From contig CM050652.1 of NCBI GenBank assembly GCA_027574665.1, forward strand, positions 4,258,589 to 4,322,588: 64,000 bases of DNA. Reading direction: 5' to 3'. Positions within the stretch are counted from its first letter, which is position 1; each line of letters begins with the position of its first letter. The notes under the pieces were generated by a model. That model was not told the DNA's origin, ran no database searches, and saw only the letters and a list, made by a program, of their open reading frames with translations. Source of the DNA: Rhynochetos jubatus. Its lineage: Eukaryota; Chordata; Aves; Eurypygiformes; Rhynochetidae. Made by a program: the position numbers and the translations under genes. Positions 38,121 through 49,860 of this stretch are shown in pieces.

Positions 38121-38136
38121 GCCCCCATCTAGTGGT
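38121..38136 (-). promoter_or_regulatory. CTCF-like motif, divergent copy
   Basis: The plus strand reads GCCCCCATCTAGTGGT. It contains the full CATCTAGTGG half of the reverse-complement CTCF core, with a mismatch in the GCGCC half. The orientation is the same as the sites at 4633 and 51366. Binding is inferred. Confidence 0.35.
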
Positions 38137-41100
38137 TGTCCCCAAGGCTGCAACATGTGCCCTCCTTTCTCAGATGCCATTTAGCTCTGTGGGGAGCACT
38201 TTGACTCTGCTGCTGATGGTTTTAGGGTGCTACCTGGCTTGGGACTGTGCCCTTTTGCAAATGGGCTTTGTGTCAGATTCCCTCGTGGTAACTTACTCGT
38301 GTCCTGGGGTGTAGAAAATTGAAACTGATAGCTGTCATGCAAGTATGACAGGACCGTGTCTCTTACTCCTGTCCAGGTTCCCAAAACATGATCTGGCACA
38401 GAGGAATGTGGCCTTACATGGAACCCATTGCTTTGGCTGAAGCTGCAAGGATGGGGAAGAATATTTTGGTGATGACAAATCAGGTTTTCCATCACCCTCA
38501 TGCTTATGGCTTGCTTTTGTGCAAGCAAAATTTGTTTTGCAATGGGATTACAAAAAAACCACAACACCCCAAAAAGTCCCCCAAACCCATCACCAGCAAC
38601 AAAAAAAGGATGATGGGTTTGAATGTGAGCAGTCCCCTGATCACAAGATGAGCTTTCAGGCAGACAGGACATTGTCTGAAGTGAAAGTGGAAGCTGTGTG
38701 TAAATACTTGGCTGCTCTGCCAAAGGCTAGGAAACAAGTTGATATGATTTTGATGCCTCGTGTAACTGGAATACCCCAGTGAACCTGAGACACTCCAGCA
38801 GTCATCTGCCTTTTACACAAGCATGCATTACTCATCAACTCCAATGGCAATATGAAGGGCTTGCTATTTTCTGTAGGTATTTTACAGCATTATCTTGACT
38901 CTTTACAACCTTTATTGTATCATCTCCACCACAAGGCTTCAGGCAAGATGTCGGAGTTATTCCCGTTCGACCACTGGGAAAATAAGTGCATAGAGAGATG
39001 TACCAAAAGGTCCCAGAGGAAATAACCAGCAAATAAAGCAGGCAATTGAGCTTAGATCTCTGCTTACTGCTGAGCTGCCTTATCCTAGATAAATCCTGAA
39101 CAAAACCCACAGTACCTCTGGAATTCAACAAGGCACAAATGTCACCACACACGCCAAGAAGTGTCCCCAGCACTGCTCAAATATTACCTTGAAGCTTAGG
39201 GTAACCGTGACAGCACTCACTTGGCACTTCAAAGATGCCCATTGCACTGTTTGGAAATTACCTCCCCCTCCTCAAGACAGTGGCAGCCACTGGGAAGAGA
39301 GAGCAGAAAGTTGCCTTTGAGGACTACCTGAACCTGCTCCAGGCAGGTTTCCTCAAGCAGTTACAGAAATGGCTTCTGATAGTGACTTAAATCCACTAGA
39401 GAATGACATGAATGAAAGGGAAAACATTAGTTTGCTCTCTGCCGTTTTCTCACCACTCCATCTGGCTGAGCTGGACTTCTCATGCTCTAACAACAGCAAG
39501 TTCCTAGAGATTTTAAATTTGCTTGGTGAATAGATGTCCTCTAGGTACATCTTTATGGATTCCTGGTTGACTTTGCATAGCATACCTTGGCTGCTCTTGA
39601 AAGCATAAAATGTTTTTTGACAGAGAGTACAAATCTTTCTGTTATAGGCCTGCTTGTTCTGAAGAAAGACCACTTGTCAAAACAGCGATATGAGACTGAC
39701 AGCTCTGTCAGTCAAACATGATGGCAGGGCCAAGTCTCAGAAGCTGAAGATGGGGTTGATGTTCCCCCTGAATTTTGGTCTAACAAATGGCAGTAAAGCA
39801 AGCTATCAATGATCAGTTTTCCCAAAGCATTGCTTTTAGTTCCCTGATGTATTCTTTTGGGCTGGTTTGAAGAAATCTGCTGGTTCTCCAGGGATTTCTC
39901 CAACAGCACCTTTGCTTTCTCTGTGTAGAAGTTGGTGGATTTTCTGCACTGAGATTGCTTCATGCAATGCCAAGGACAGATCACAACCATAGTACAAGAA
40001 GAATTATGGTATGGAGGGGCAAAGTGCTGTTCGAGTACGTCGTCCTTTCTCTGTTAATAACAGGGCTGCAGTACTAGTGACCAATTCCCCTCCTTCAGGC
40101 CAGTCGTGATCTTCTAGACATTGTACTCCACTTGCAACATCTGATTTCTATCTCAAATGCTGAATTTCTTGACCTGGATCTTAATTTCAGATCCATATCT
40201 CATCCCTCCTTATTGTTCTTCTCTGTACCTCTTCCATTTCTGCTTGTCTTTTTTTTTGAGAACAAGAACTGTGCTTCATATTCAAGATTTGGAGAATGGC
40301 CTGGATGTCTACTCTAACTTTTCATTTACCTCACAAACACAGTCAGCATGGGTCAGATTTCTGTGATCTAGCTCATATATATGGTAGTTTGACCTCAAAA
40401 CCTGAGTGTCCCTTAACAATCTTTAAGGAAAAACAGTCCTCTCTGGAGGTGATTCATCTCAGGTCTAGTTAGAGTTCAAGATAGGACAGATGAATCATTC
40501 TCTAGAAGTGCATTTTTGTCCTCAGATGATTGTCAACTTCAGCTTAGATGAGGTTGAGACATCCTCAATGCCTTTTGCTGTGAAGTTGTATCTTGCTGAA
40601 GAAAGTCTACCTGAACTGAATTTTTCCTTTCTTTCCAACCCCTCTGATTTCCAGCAGGGGAGGATGAGTCCCCAATCTTCTCCATCATTCTACAATCTTC
40701 CTTCAACCTGATAACAAATCTCTCATCTCAGCTCTTGCTGGCAGACTCCCCTTTCATATTTCAGCAGTTTTGCAGTTATATTTTCCTCCCAAATTGGCTC
40801 TTCTTCCTCTTTTTGTCGTTCCTTCTTTTCCAGGATTACCCATACGTCTGCCTTTCCTTTCTGTTTTTCCAATGTCCTTCTTCATCACCTGCCTTGAGTT
40901 CTCCCCAGGCTCTCGTATGGGGAAATAGAGAGATGGTTAGTTGCTAGTAAACGTGTTTCTGAGGTCTTTTTCTCCTATAAAAAGCAACAGCATTGTGTAA
41001 ATTCTCTCAGAGTTAGATCATCTAGTCAACACCTTTCTGGGGGTATGGTGGGGAGGAGAATGATCCTGTGAATCTACTTCATCGTCCTCTCAGCTGAAGG

Positions 41101-42424
41101 TCACCGACTGAGGGGCTGTCTTGGTAAACACTGTCCATTTCAAAGACTAATAAACAAGCACTCTTGGCTGCAGGCTGGTTTACAGTTGGACTGGAAGAGA
41201 GAAGAAAGATTGCTTTCCAAGCCCTGCAGCAATCCCAGGTTTGATAAACCCACTCTTTTCTTTTCCTCTCCCTCCCTCCCTCACATCCCAGGGGTATGAT
41301 CAAGTATTTATGAATGCAAATGTTTTTTGGGTCAAAAGCAGGTCAGAAAATGCTGTGCAGGCAGAATAACACATCCTCTGTTCTACCAGCACACACACTG
41401 CCACACAAAAAAATGCTGCATGTACTCCTGTTCTTACTCTCCGTCCTCCTCCAAATTGAGCCCTGTTCTGTCCCACAGAGAGTTTGGTTTCTGAAGTCAT
41501 GAAAGTTGATCAATATCAGCCTGATTCACTGAGCAGTTCTGGGTTTGTTCTTCTAAAAATGGATGGGGTTATATAATTTTTTTTTTGAGGGGGTGAAGTA
41601 AAGGATGGAAAAACACCATTGAAAGCAAGGGCTGTGCTCATCGGCCACGGCTCACAATGAAGGCGGAGTTTTCTTGGGAAACACATAAACTTGAGCCTTC
41701 TGTCATAATATGCACTTGGTGCCAATGACTTTTGGAAGAGAAAAAACAATCCTCGACTTCCCAAGGCACAGTGCCTCATGCAGACTGTGGGCTAGGCTGA
41801 GACCATGCTTTGGCTCCTCATTCACCTACCTAAAAGCCTTTGGAAGTTACTGGGGTAATTTTGACCCTTATTCCATGCCTTTTTCACCTGAGTGTAGAGG
41901 ACCGAGGTCTGGTGTTCCTGGGCAGGGAGCAGCCTGAGCCTCCCTTTTCCATCCCTCCTGGTTGCCACAGCAATCCTGGTGATTAGATGAGGTCCCTTTG
42001 CTATGTGAATGGTGCTATGGGCTTTAGAAGACATGCTGGCTCTGCTTTCGTTCAAGAGTGAACCCAGAGAAAGTCCTCCAGATCCATGCCAGTGTCCCCA
42101 CTGACCTAGCACAGCCTGAGCGCATCCCTGCATCCTTTCATGTTCCTGCCTGCCTGGGGCATGACGGTATCGTATCAACTAATTGGTCCTCATGACAGTC
42201 CTGTGCTGCATCTGTTCCAGGTCAGGGGGAGGGAAAAGCCGATTTCCATCATCACCCGTGGAGTCAATGGCGAGTGGGGAGTGCAGATCCACTCTCCTCA
42301 GCTGGCAGACATCCAGACCTCTCCTGTCTATCAGTGATGCCTCCAGAGATCCCTCGATGCTCGTAACAAGGTCATTTATGAATGCACGTTATGCTCAGTG
42401 CTCTGCACAGAATCTCCAGGAAAT
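38137..42424. other. Noncoding DNA holding the longest open frame
   Basis: The minus-strand frame at 38181-38723 is the longest in the window (180 codons). It shows no domain, transmembrane pattern or signal peptide that I recognise, and plus-strand frames of about 87 codons lie over it. I treat it as chance. Pyrimidine-rich text fills 40640-40920. A short (CCCT) tract lies at 41268-41281. Confidence 0.5.
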
Positions 42425-42665
42425 ACAAACACGCTCTGAGCATAATTGTAGTATATTTATACATTAGTTATTCTTTTAACCTTGGACACCAGCAGTCTCC
42501 TGATCTGTAAGTACTGATCCTATTTATATACTGGCTGTCACGCTAAGCAGTGTTGTACCGACCCAGCTGCCCTCCTTACTGGAGATAATGATTGGATAAT
42601 CTAACTTATCATGTTGCTTCCTGCTTTTAAGACTCAGAAACTTATTTAAACACCTGCAGCTGGAA
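42425..42665. promoter_or_regulatory. Candidate enhancer E: GATA and E-box cluster
   Basis: Three GATA sites fall within 27 bases: GATAA at 42584-42588 and 42595-42599, and TTATC at 42606-42610. Two abutting E-boxes follow, CACCTG (42651-42656) and CAGCTG (42657-42662). AT-rich text with TTTATA cores precedes them. GATA plus E-box is the composite bound by GATA/TAL-type or GATA/bHLH complexes in vertebrates. I cannot test spacing preferences or conservation. Confidence 0.38.
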
Positions 42666-43439
42666 GGGCAGGGTTAGTTGTCACTCTCACCAGTGATTTA
42701 AGAACCAGTTTGTAGGTAACCCAAGAAATCCAAATCCTTCCTTCCCTGTTTTTCTTCTGCTGAGCAATAGCTGGCAGAGGTCACACTGCTGTGTGAAAAA
42801 GGGATGCTATACTCTGTAGAGGAGAAAGATGATTTCTGAGATTGTAAAGTCACCTCTGGACCAAATTCAACGCGTGATGTCAGTGGAAAAGCATTTCCAG
42901 CCTGGTCTGCACATGCCACTGCCCTGCACTAAAGTGACCCATGTGTAAATGAGCCTGGACTTGCACTGGTTGCTTAGAAAATGGTGATATGGACATAATA
43001 TGGACAACTTCATGGAACTGATTGAAATAATCCCCTTCAGCAGTGAGGTGAGCAGGGGAAAGTCACCTTTTATAACAAGTAGCTGGTCCTGTCTCTTTTG
43101 CTTCATTCCTGGTTCTCTTCCATCCCCAGGAAAACATTGACCTTTCTCTGAAGAGCAGCTTATCCTGTGCCTGGAGAAGAGGTTTTGGGGGAGAAGAATG
43201 TGAAGACTTAGTCCTGGTGTATGAGGAAGTCATATTACAGTTCTCCCAAACATCAACCATCTTTCAGCTTCCAACACTTTACCATCACTACCCAAAAATT
43301 CACTTAGCTGATGAAAACCATAAGAATGTAATCCATGCCTTGTTGAGCAGGCACAGATTAACTTTACTTAGAGCACTCATGGCCTTTTTATAAAGAAAAG
43401 GATAGACAAATGCAATTCAGTGGATGTATTTCTATTAAA
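42666..43439. other. Noncoding spacer between two candidate enhancers
   Basis: No gene. The phrase at 42856-42887 (CCAAATTCAACGCGTGATGT) resembles the ancient amniote repeat class also suspected at 5186 and 53206. Open frames are under 80 codons. Confidence 0.4.
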
Positions 43440-43815
43440 ACTCATGTGCCTGCAACTCTCTGGGTTAGAACATGCACAGCCTGACTGTAATTCCACTCCA
43501 AATGAGGTAATTTGAAACGGTACAACAAACATTACTAATGCTGCTGCATCATGCTGGGCTGTCAGATAGATCCCAGGGCTTTAATGCGACGCTATATATA
43601 TATTTATACTGTTGCCCATACTTCTTTAATTAGGAGATGCAAATGCTAGTCAGAGACAAAGCAGAAAATGCCAACAAAGGCAGATCATGCTTCCGTTCAC
43701 ATCGAGGCGTTCACTGCTGACGAGATACAGCTGCATCAGCGGTTTCTTTCGGGGTTGTATTTGGCTCTGTTAAATCCTATTGATTAATAGAAAATTGTCT
43801 AGAGTCATGTCATTT
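43440..43815. promoter_or_regulatory. Candidate conserved noncoding element F
   Basis: This is the most enhancer-like block in the window. It has a perfect octamer ATGCAAAT (43637-43644), TAATTA (43627-43632) and TGATTAAT (43781-43788). Further TAAT/ATTA cores lie near 43488, 43508 and 43534. CpGs are retained at a density above the surroundings (43588-43592, 43696-43725, 43738-43752). It has no repeat and no long open frame. POU/homeodomain co-binding is the obvious inference, with developmental regulation as the likely role. Confidence 0.42.
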
Positions 43816-44471
43816 TCCAGGGGAGGCAGAGGGGTTAGAGGCTGGGGCTATCTACACCTATGCTGCTGGCTTTGTGGGGGCTGTACTCAAAGCACAAGAC
43901 ACCAATGCCTCGACTGGAAAACCTCATGATCACAGACTGAAGTTTGGAAAAGCTGCCTGGCATGGGACAATCTGAAGGTGGCTGTCCCTGTTTGCTCTGG
44001 GTCAAAAATTCCTGGTCCTGTGTGGGATGGGGCTACAACAAGGAGTCTGGATGAAACAGCTTCAAAGCATCTGATCCTGATCTTCCTATCTTCTCTGGGC
44101 TGGGTGTGTGCAGCCATCTGCAGCAAGTAGTGGTAGGAAATGTCCAATATTTGGATGAAGAGAGGTTTATATTTTTTCTGCTTGCTCTGAAAATAGGAAA
44201 GAAAGGAAGAACTTATCTGCAACACCTTGGCAGGACATCCAGACAACTACCTGCAGGCAGGCTCCACCCTGATCCTGACATTGAGCATCTCTGAGACTGA
44301 GGATGATTGGGAGCCACCATAGATCTCCTGGCAAAACCCCAGAGCAGAGGCAATTAGGCTGGCAATGCTTGTGTTGGCTTAGTTTATAGCATTGTAAAGA
44401 CGTGACAGAATTACCTCAGCAGCTAAAAAGTCTTTGTCAGCACACGCTGCCTCTACAGGTCTGCATTTCCT
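43816..44471. other. Unique noncoding DNA, no gene seen
   Basis: Nothing recognised. The longest open frame is 119 codons on the minus strand (43887-44246) without a domain. Confidence 0.45.
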
Positions 44472-44486
44472 GGGAGGGTGGGTGGG
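44472..44486 (+). other. Canonical G-quadruplex motif
   Basis: GGGAGGGTGGGTGGG has four G3 tracts separated by single-base loops (A, T, T), the pattern of very stable parallel quadruplexes. More G tracts follow directly (44496-44501, 44506-44512), allowing alternative folds. No promoter or CpG island is visible beside it. Confidence 0.85.
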
Positions 44487-45154
44487 AGGTGAAGTGGGGG
44501 GTAATGGGTGGGCAGCGGCCCTTGCTCCTGCTCCTCTGCTGCAGAGTGGCCATCTGGGTCCATCTCCACAACCCCTCACTGTGGCTCTGACCATCACACA
44601 TCATGCCTCTATCCACAGCAGGTTGTGTCTGTCCCAGTCTGTACTGGGAGGCCACCGCTTTCCCAGCAGTGACAGTGTCCTCTGGTGTAGACAGATCCTG
44701 CAGGCGTAGTGCCCAGGTGTACAACATTGGCTTGATGGACGACATGGAGGTTGATGTAAGACAACCTGGTTAAGCTTGAGGACATTCCCAGTGCTCCCAT
44801 TTACCACAGCTTTCCCCAGAAAACTGCCCTCGTGCTATTAGGAGCAGAGTGGCAGCAGGCAGGGACCGATTGCAAAGCTGAGTACATTCTTCAAACTATG
44901 GAAGTACACTACAGGAAAAGAAAACCTACATGGAAACAGCTGAGTCTAGTTTCACTCTGAACAAAAAATAAAACCATTGCCTATGACAATCCTCATTTGG
45001 CTCTGAAGTAGGATCTGGAGTGAGCCCATCACTATTAAAAATATCATCCCTCCATCCTAGAAGGATAACCTATCTCACAGCTGTAGGATGCTCATATTCT
45101 TCTGTATGCTGCAGTTCAAAACCAAAAGGCTAAATAGTCATGTTTCTACTTTCT
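44487..45154. other. Unique noncoding DNA, no gene seen
   Basis: GC-rich at its left end beside the quadruplex motif, then AT-rich. No gene or repeat was recognised. Confidence 0.45.
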
Positions 45155-45293
45155 CAGGGCTATGTCTTCGTGGTTGTTAAAGTAAGTGTTGCTGATTAGC
45201 TACAGTAGTGCTTCTTCTAGCAAAACCACAGTGCAAAGCGTGGCTGCAAGAGAACGATGTTTCAACCAGAAGTCTAGTGTAGACAAGCCCTCG
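45155..45293. mobile_element. Old MITE-like inverted-repeat element
   Basis: The left end reads AGGGCTATGTCTTC (45156-45169). The right end, read on the minus strand, is AGGGCTTGTCTAC (45292-45280). The two are inverted repeats with one gap and one mismatch. The internal text (AAAACCACAGTGCAAAGCGT) and the GTGTAGACAAGCCCT end resemble a nonautonomous DNA-transposon family that is common in turtles and crocodilians. At about 139 bases it is far too short to encode a transposase. A clear target duplication is not visible, as expected for an old insertion. Confidence 0.5.
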
Positions 45294-47361
45294 GTGTGGA
45301 GGCTTTAGCTGGGTTTCAACCTTGGTGGAATTTCCAGCCAGACTAAGATTTTTCACCCCTTTATTTTTCTTGTCAAATGTGTAAACCTGAAGTTAATAAG
45401 CTTGTTTCTCCAGTCTCAGAGACCTTGGTGTTATTCTTCTGAAATAAATCGGATCCTGAAGTGTTCATTTGTACTAAATCCCCAGTGGGTTTTACTTTGA
45501 AGAAATAGTGCTGGGATAGTATTTGGTACTGAAGAGAAGATTAGAAGAGACATTCTTCTGCCAAATATAAAGTGTATCAGAATATTGCTACGATTCAGAT
45601 TTAGAATGGAATGAAACTTTTTGGAAGATTTTGTTATATTTAGCTTTGGCAAACCATGCTGTTTTGAGTTGCCTCCTTTTCCCCAGTGAATTCTGAAAGT
45701 AAAAGAGAAAATTGTTTCCAAATAAGAATAATTATAGCTTGCATAACACACTCTTGCATTCAGTTACAAAGTCAAGGAAACCAATCAGGGCATCTCGCTT
45801 GTACAAACAATGTCTTAAATTGCAGGGAGGAATGTTTCATGATACTCTGAGTTTCACAAAATATCCGTCTTCATTTTGTTCTAAGTTTTAAAGTTCAAAA
45901 GGTTCACAAAACTTAAGCGATTTTCATACTTTTACCCACTCCCTTTTGCCAAATACCTGCCCTGAAAGTGAATTCTGAAAGTTTGGGGTAGAGAAAATAC
46001 AGGTAAAAACATCAGAGTTTTGTCCTTGCATTTATCTATTCTTGCACCGAAGTCTTCAGGAAATAAATAATTTTGCATTTTTTCTGCACTTGTTTCTTTC
46101 CTCTTTTCATTTATTCCATCTTTATTAGGCTGCACATGCTTTGGGGCATGTTTCAAGGTTTTCTTTCTGAATAGCATCTAGGAAGATAGGGTCCTCTGAT
46201 TCTCCTGGTGCAACTGCAATACCCTCAATAAACAAATAATAATGAATTCAGTCATAGTTAGTTCTTTAGGGCAGGACACTATAATACAGCCCATCCTAAA
46301 TAACTCTGTCTAGACATGTTTTGGGAATAGAGCCTAATATGATAATTCTGGGGAATTATCTTTCTCAAAGCGAAGGCTTGTGGAGCAATGCCCTCCTACT
46401 CTAAAGCATATCTGCCAACACCCTGGGACGCTGCACTGCGGTGGCAATTATTGGAAAGACAAAATAGACTTGCAGTAGTGCCAGCAAATTCCACCCCGTT
46501 GAGAGGGAGGGGTGGCAGTCTTGGTAAGAGCCAGATCCAGATCAGCAGAATGACTGCCTGCAAAGATTTTTCTAATGATGGAGATCACAGAGGTCCTTGA
46601 CTGAAGTTTAGCAGGCAGGCAGGTCAGTAGCCCAGGGCAGTGTGTGCAGTTAGGGATGAAATGCACTGCAGGTCCTTCTTGAGATCTGAGGTATGGTGTG
46701 ATGTGACAACAGATCTGAGAGCAATTCCTGTGGTTATCCACAATCTGGGATACCTGGAGAACCTGGGTTGCCCTCATTGCCTATTTAGAAACCAAGTCAC
46801 CATTCCAAATAACTGAACATCACTGGGGAAAACCATAGTTTCACCTTTCCAGACTTCACCTCCACTTACTTTCAAGTAGAAGAATATGAAGATATTTTCT
46901 CAGGTGCTGCCATTTCAAGGAAGGACAAAAACTGGGTTTTTGCATAGTCATGTTGGAATTCTGTAATACAACCTACCACAAAGATAATCTAATCTGGTTT
47001 AAACCCAACTATTTTTGCAGTGGTGATGAACCCACTTGTTGTGTCCACTGAACAAGCACTGAGTGATCTGCAATTCCAGGGCCATTTGCAGGGCAGGAGA
47101 AATTTCCATTTACCTTTCCACTTCCTTTCTGTGAAGGTCAGAGACCACACGAGTCATGACCATGGTATTCCTTCCACCTTGGGAAGCCAACATAGGGATC
47201 AGATTAATCTTACTGATACAGGCACCCTGTGTAGGCGTCTGGACAGAGGTGTGTCTCCATGTGATTTGGGAGCCCTATGGAGATTTAGTTAAAATAGCTA
47301 AGAATCTAGGCAGGGATCCAGCTAGTCATACGCAGGTGCCTGATATAGAGTGAGTTATGTC
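45294..47361. other. AT-rich noncoding DNA, no gene seen
   Basis: Open frames reach at most 109 codons. The segment 47150-47350 has the texture of an old repeat but was not placed. The CR1 at 47362 begins at the right edge. Confidence 0.45.
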
Positions 47362-47825
47362 TGAGATGCTGGAGCATGTCCAGAGAAGGGCAACGGAGCT
47401 GGGGAAGAGTCTGGAGCACAGTTCCTGTGAGGAGCGGCTGAGGGAGCTGAGGGGGTTCAGCCTGGAGAAGAGGAGGCTCAGGGAAGACCTTATCACTCCC
47501 TACAACCCCCTGAAAGGAGGGTGCAGAGAGAGGAGGGGTTGGTGTCTTCTCACAGGTGACAAATGTTGGACAAGAGGAAATGGCCTCAGGTTGAACCGGG
47601 GGGGGTTAGATTGGATATTAGGGAAAATTTCGTCATGGAAAGGGTTTTCAGGCATTGGAAGGGGCTGCCCAGGGAGGTGGTGAAGTCACCATCTCTGGAG
47701 GGATTTAAAAGGTGGTTGTGGTTCTTAGGGACATAGCGTAGTGGTGGTATTAGCAGTGTTGCATTTATGGTTGGACTTGATAATCTTAAAGGTCTTTTCC
47801 AACTTTAAAGATTCTATGATTACAT
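47362..47825 (+). mobile_element. CR1 LINE, 3' part (about 460 bp)
   Basis: The plus strand begins inside ORF2 and reads [17 protein letters not shown] near its start and [16 protein letters not shown] further on. It continues through the same C-terminal region seen at 21700 (RALEGAAQG-like text here is frame-shifted). It ends with a short 3' UTR containing GGTTGGACTTGATAATCTTA and the tail AGATTCTATGATT. Frame disruptions after about codon 40 show that it is not intact. The copy is 5' truncated and inert. Confidence 0.93.
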
Positions 47826-49299
47826 GTTTGGTTCAGTTTCCTACATACTGATGTGTAGCAGATAAATTGTGTGCTAGAAGCTTCATTGGCTGTGGAGGGA
47901 ACCTAACCCCTGTGTTTTTTATGCAGAACACATCTATGGGTGGTTGGTTTGATGAGCTCCGTCACAGTGACAGCTCAGACTCTACAGAGCAAGCAGTCTT
48001 TACTGCATTACTTAGATAAATGAACAGAAGGACAGATGGACAGACAGACAGGTGCTTGTCCCGCTCTTCAGATTATGGTAGGAAGAGATTCATCTTCATT
48101 CTGAGTCATTCCCTGCCAGGCTGATGTTTCTGTGTGCTACCTAGATAATTAGGGATTAATATCTCCAGTTTTCTTGCCTGTTCTCTCTTCCTCCAAATAC
48201 AAGAAAAAATGGGTTTTGAACATCTTCAGGGAATATTGGCAAGAGACGAAGTGAGTTTGAGACAGAAACCCTTCACTGCCAGTGTTGTCATTTCCAGATG
48301 GTTTTATGAATTTCTGCAGTTGGTGTTTATTTCCAGAGAAAGACATTAAGGGACTGACCTGTTCCAGCATGAGTAACACCCACGTCCTGTAGAGACAGGT
48401 GACACAATATGCAGTTCCCTTCATGATTTGCCCTGAAGCCCTGGTCACCACCAACACACCTTCGCTGCCTGCTGGGACATGGGGCTCTCATGTGTCCAAG
48501 CAGCTTCAGTGTGACACCGTGAGCATGAGACCATGGCTTAGGTGATGGGAGGACCAGGACTTTGGAGCACACAGCCCATCCCCACAGCATCAACACACCC
48601 AGGGATCCTTCTCAGACCTTTTCATGCCCATCTTAAACTATCCACAGTCCTTCCCAGTCAGAGGGATCTTTGCGGGCACAAGCTGGATAGTTAGGGAAAT
48701 CCAAACGGGAGACTGACTTGGAAGGAAAAGCCTTACTGCCCCACTGCCCACATTTTTGGATCTTGTATTTACAAGCTGTCTTAAAACTGAAAGCAAGACA
48801 ACAGTTTGAATCCTACAGAAATCCTTTCTAACAGGGAGTATATTGGTGAAAATGACCTAAGGGCAGGAGAAAGCCTCTGCGACAGCCAGCATTACCAATA
48901 AGGGATAATGCAGGACAAGCCCTTGTCAATCATTTTACATCAACATTTTCTGCATTGGAAGCAGTTTACACTGAAGGTTTCCTAAATTGCCGTGGAGAGT
49001 GTGTTTGGAGCCGAACATGGGAATTAATTTTGCGTTGGGGCCATGGCTCATTTTAAGAATAAGCTGCCTTCGAGTGAATGCAGGAAGGGTACTTGGTGGC
49101 CTCCTAAGTTACCACTTGGCTTGCAGGTCAGACTCAGGCAAGAACAATAAACAAGACCAAGCCCCAGTGCCCCTCCTGACTGAGATCCCATGGCATGTGT
49201 TGCTCTCATGTGGCCCCTACCTGAGACCCGAGAACTTCAGAGTGAGTTACAATAGCTTTAGTCAGTGCCTCCCTTCTGCCCTGCACCACTTGATCTTAT
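47826..49299. other. Unique noncoding DNA, no gene seen
   Basis: Open frames reach at most 125 codons (plus, 48987-49364), without a domain. A short (GACA)-like tract lies at 48033-48051. Confidence 0.45.
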
Positions 49300-49860
49300 C
49301 TGACTGCGAGAAGAATGACGGAAAATTTTTTCTTGCAGAGGGCAAAACATCAGAGATGTTATGAAACGTGTTCCTGGCGCTTCCCCCACTCCGCGGTGGG
49401 TGGAATGATTTAAAAACAAAAATGCTTTCCCTTTCTTACCTGGCTCCTCTCTTCACAAGAATCCCAAACTTCGCTGGAGGGGATTGAAAAGTCTCAGAGC
49501 TGGAAATGCCTGAGTGTCTTGCAGACTTGTGGCTCCTTCAAAATTGTCTCCATGCTTGGGCCCTGGCACTACTCATCTGTCAACAGGGCAAAACACGTGT
49601 CTGCCAGCTTTTCCACCAGCGCAGTGAAGCTGACTTCCCTCTGCCTGGCCTCAACGTGTTTCAGGTCAGATTAAAAGCTACATAAGCCTGATGCTGCCTT
49701 TTTAATGCACAGATGTGGGCTGATTATCAGCAGGCAATCATTTTGCCTCTGCTTTCTTGGCAGGGGATAAAGAGAGGGAGGAACACACTGGAGCGGGGCA
49801 ATCTGCTCTGCACGCAGCTCTATTGACAAATCAGGAGCATCTCAAATATGCAAGGTGAAT
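49300..49860. promoter_or_regulatory. Candidate conserved noncoding element G
   Basis: The block combines a small CpG cluster (GGCGCTT at about 49376 and CCGCGG at 49391-49396) with GATA-type sites (GATTATCAGC near 49721, GGGGATAAAGAG near 49764) and TTTAATGCAC near 49701. No repeat is visible. It is weaker than elements E and F. Confidence 0.25.

Noticed and set aside
38181-38723. Longest open frame (180 codons, minus strand)
   Set aside because: No domain, signal peptide or membrane segment was recognised, and plus-strand frames cross it. Roughly one frame this long is expected by chance in 64 kb.
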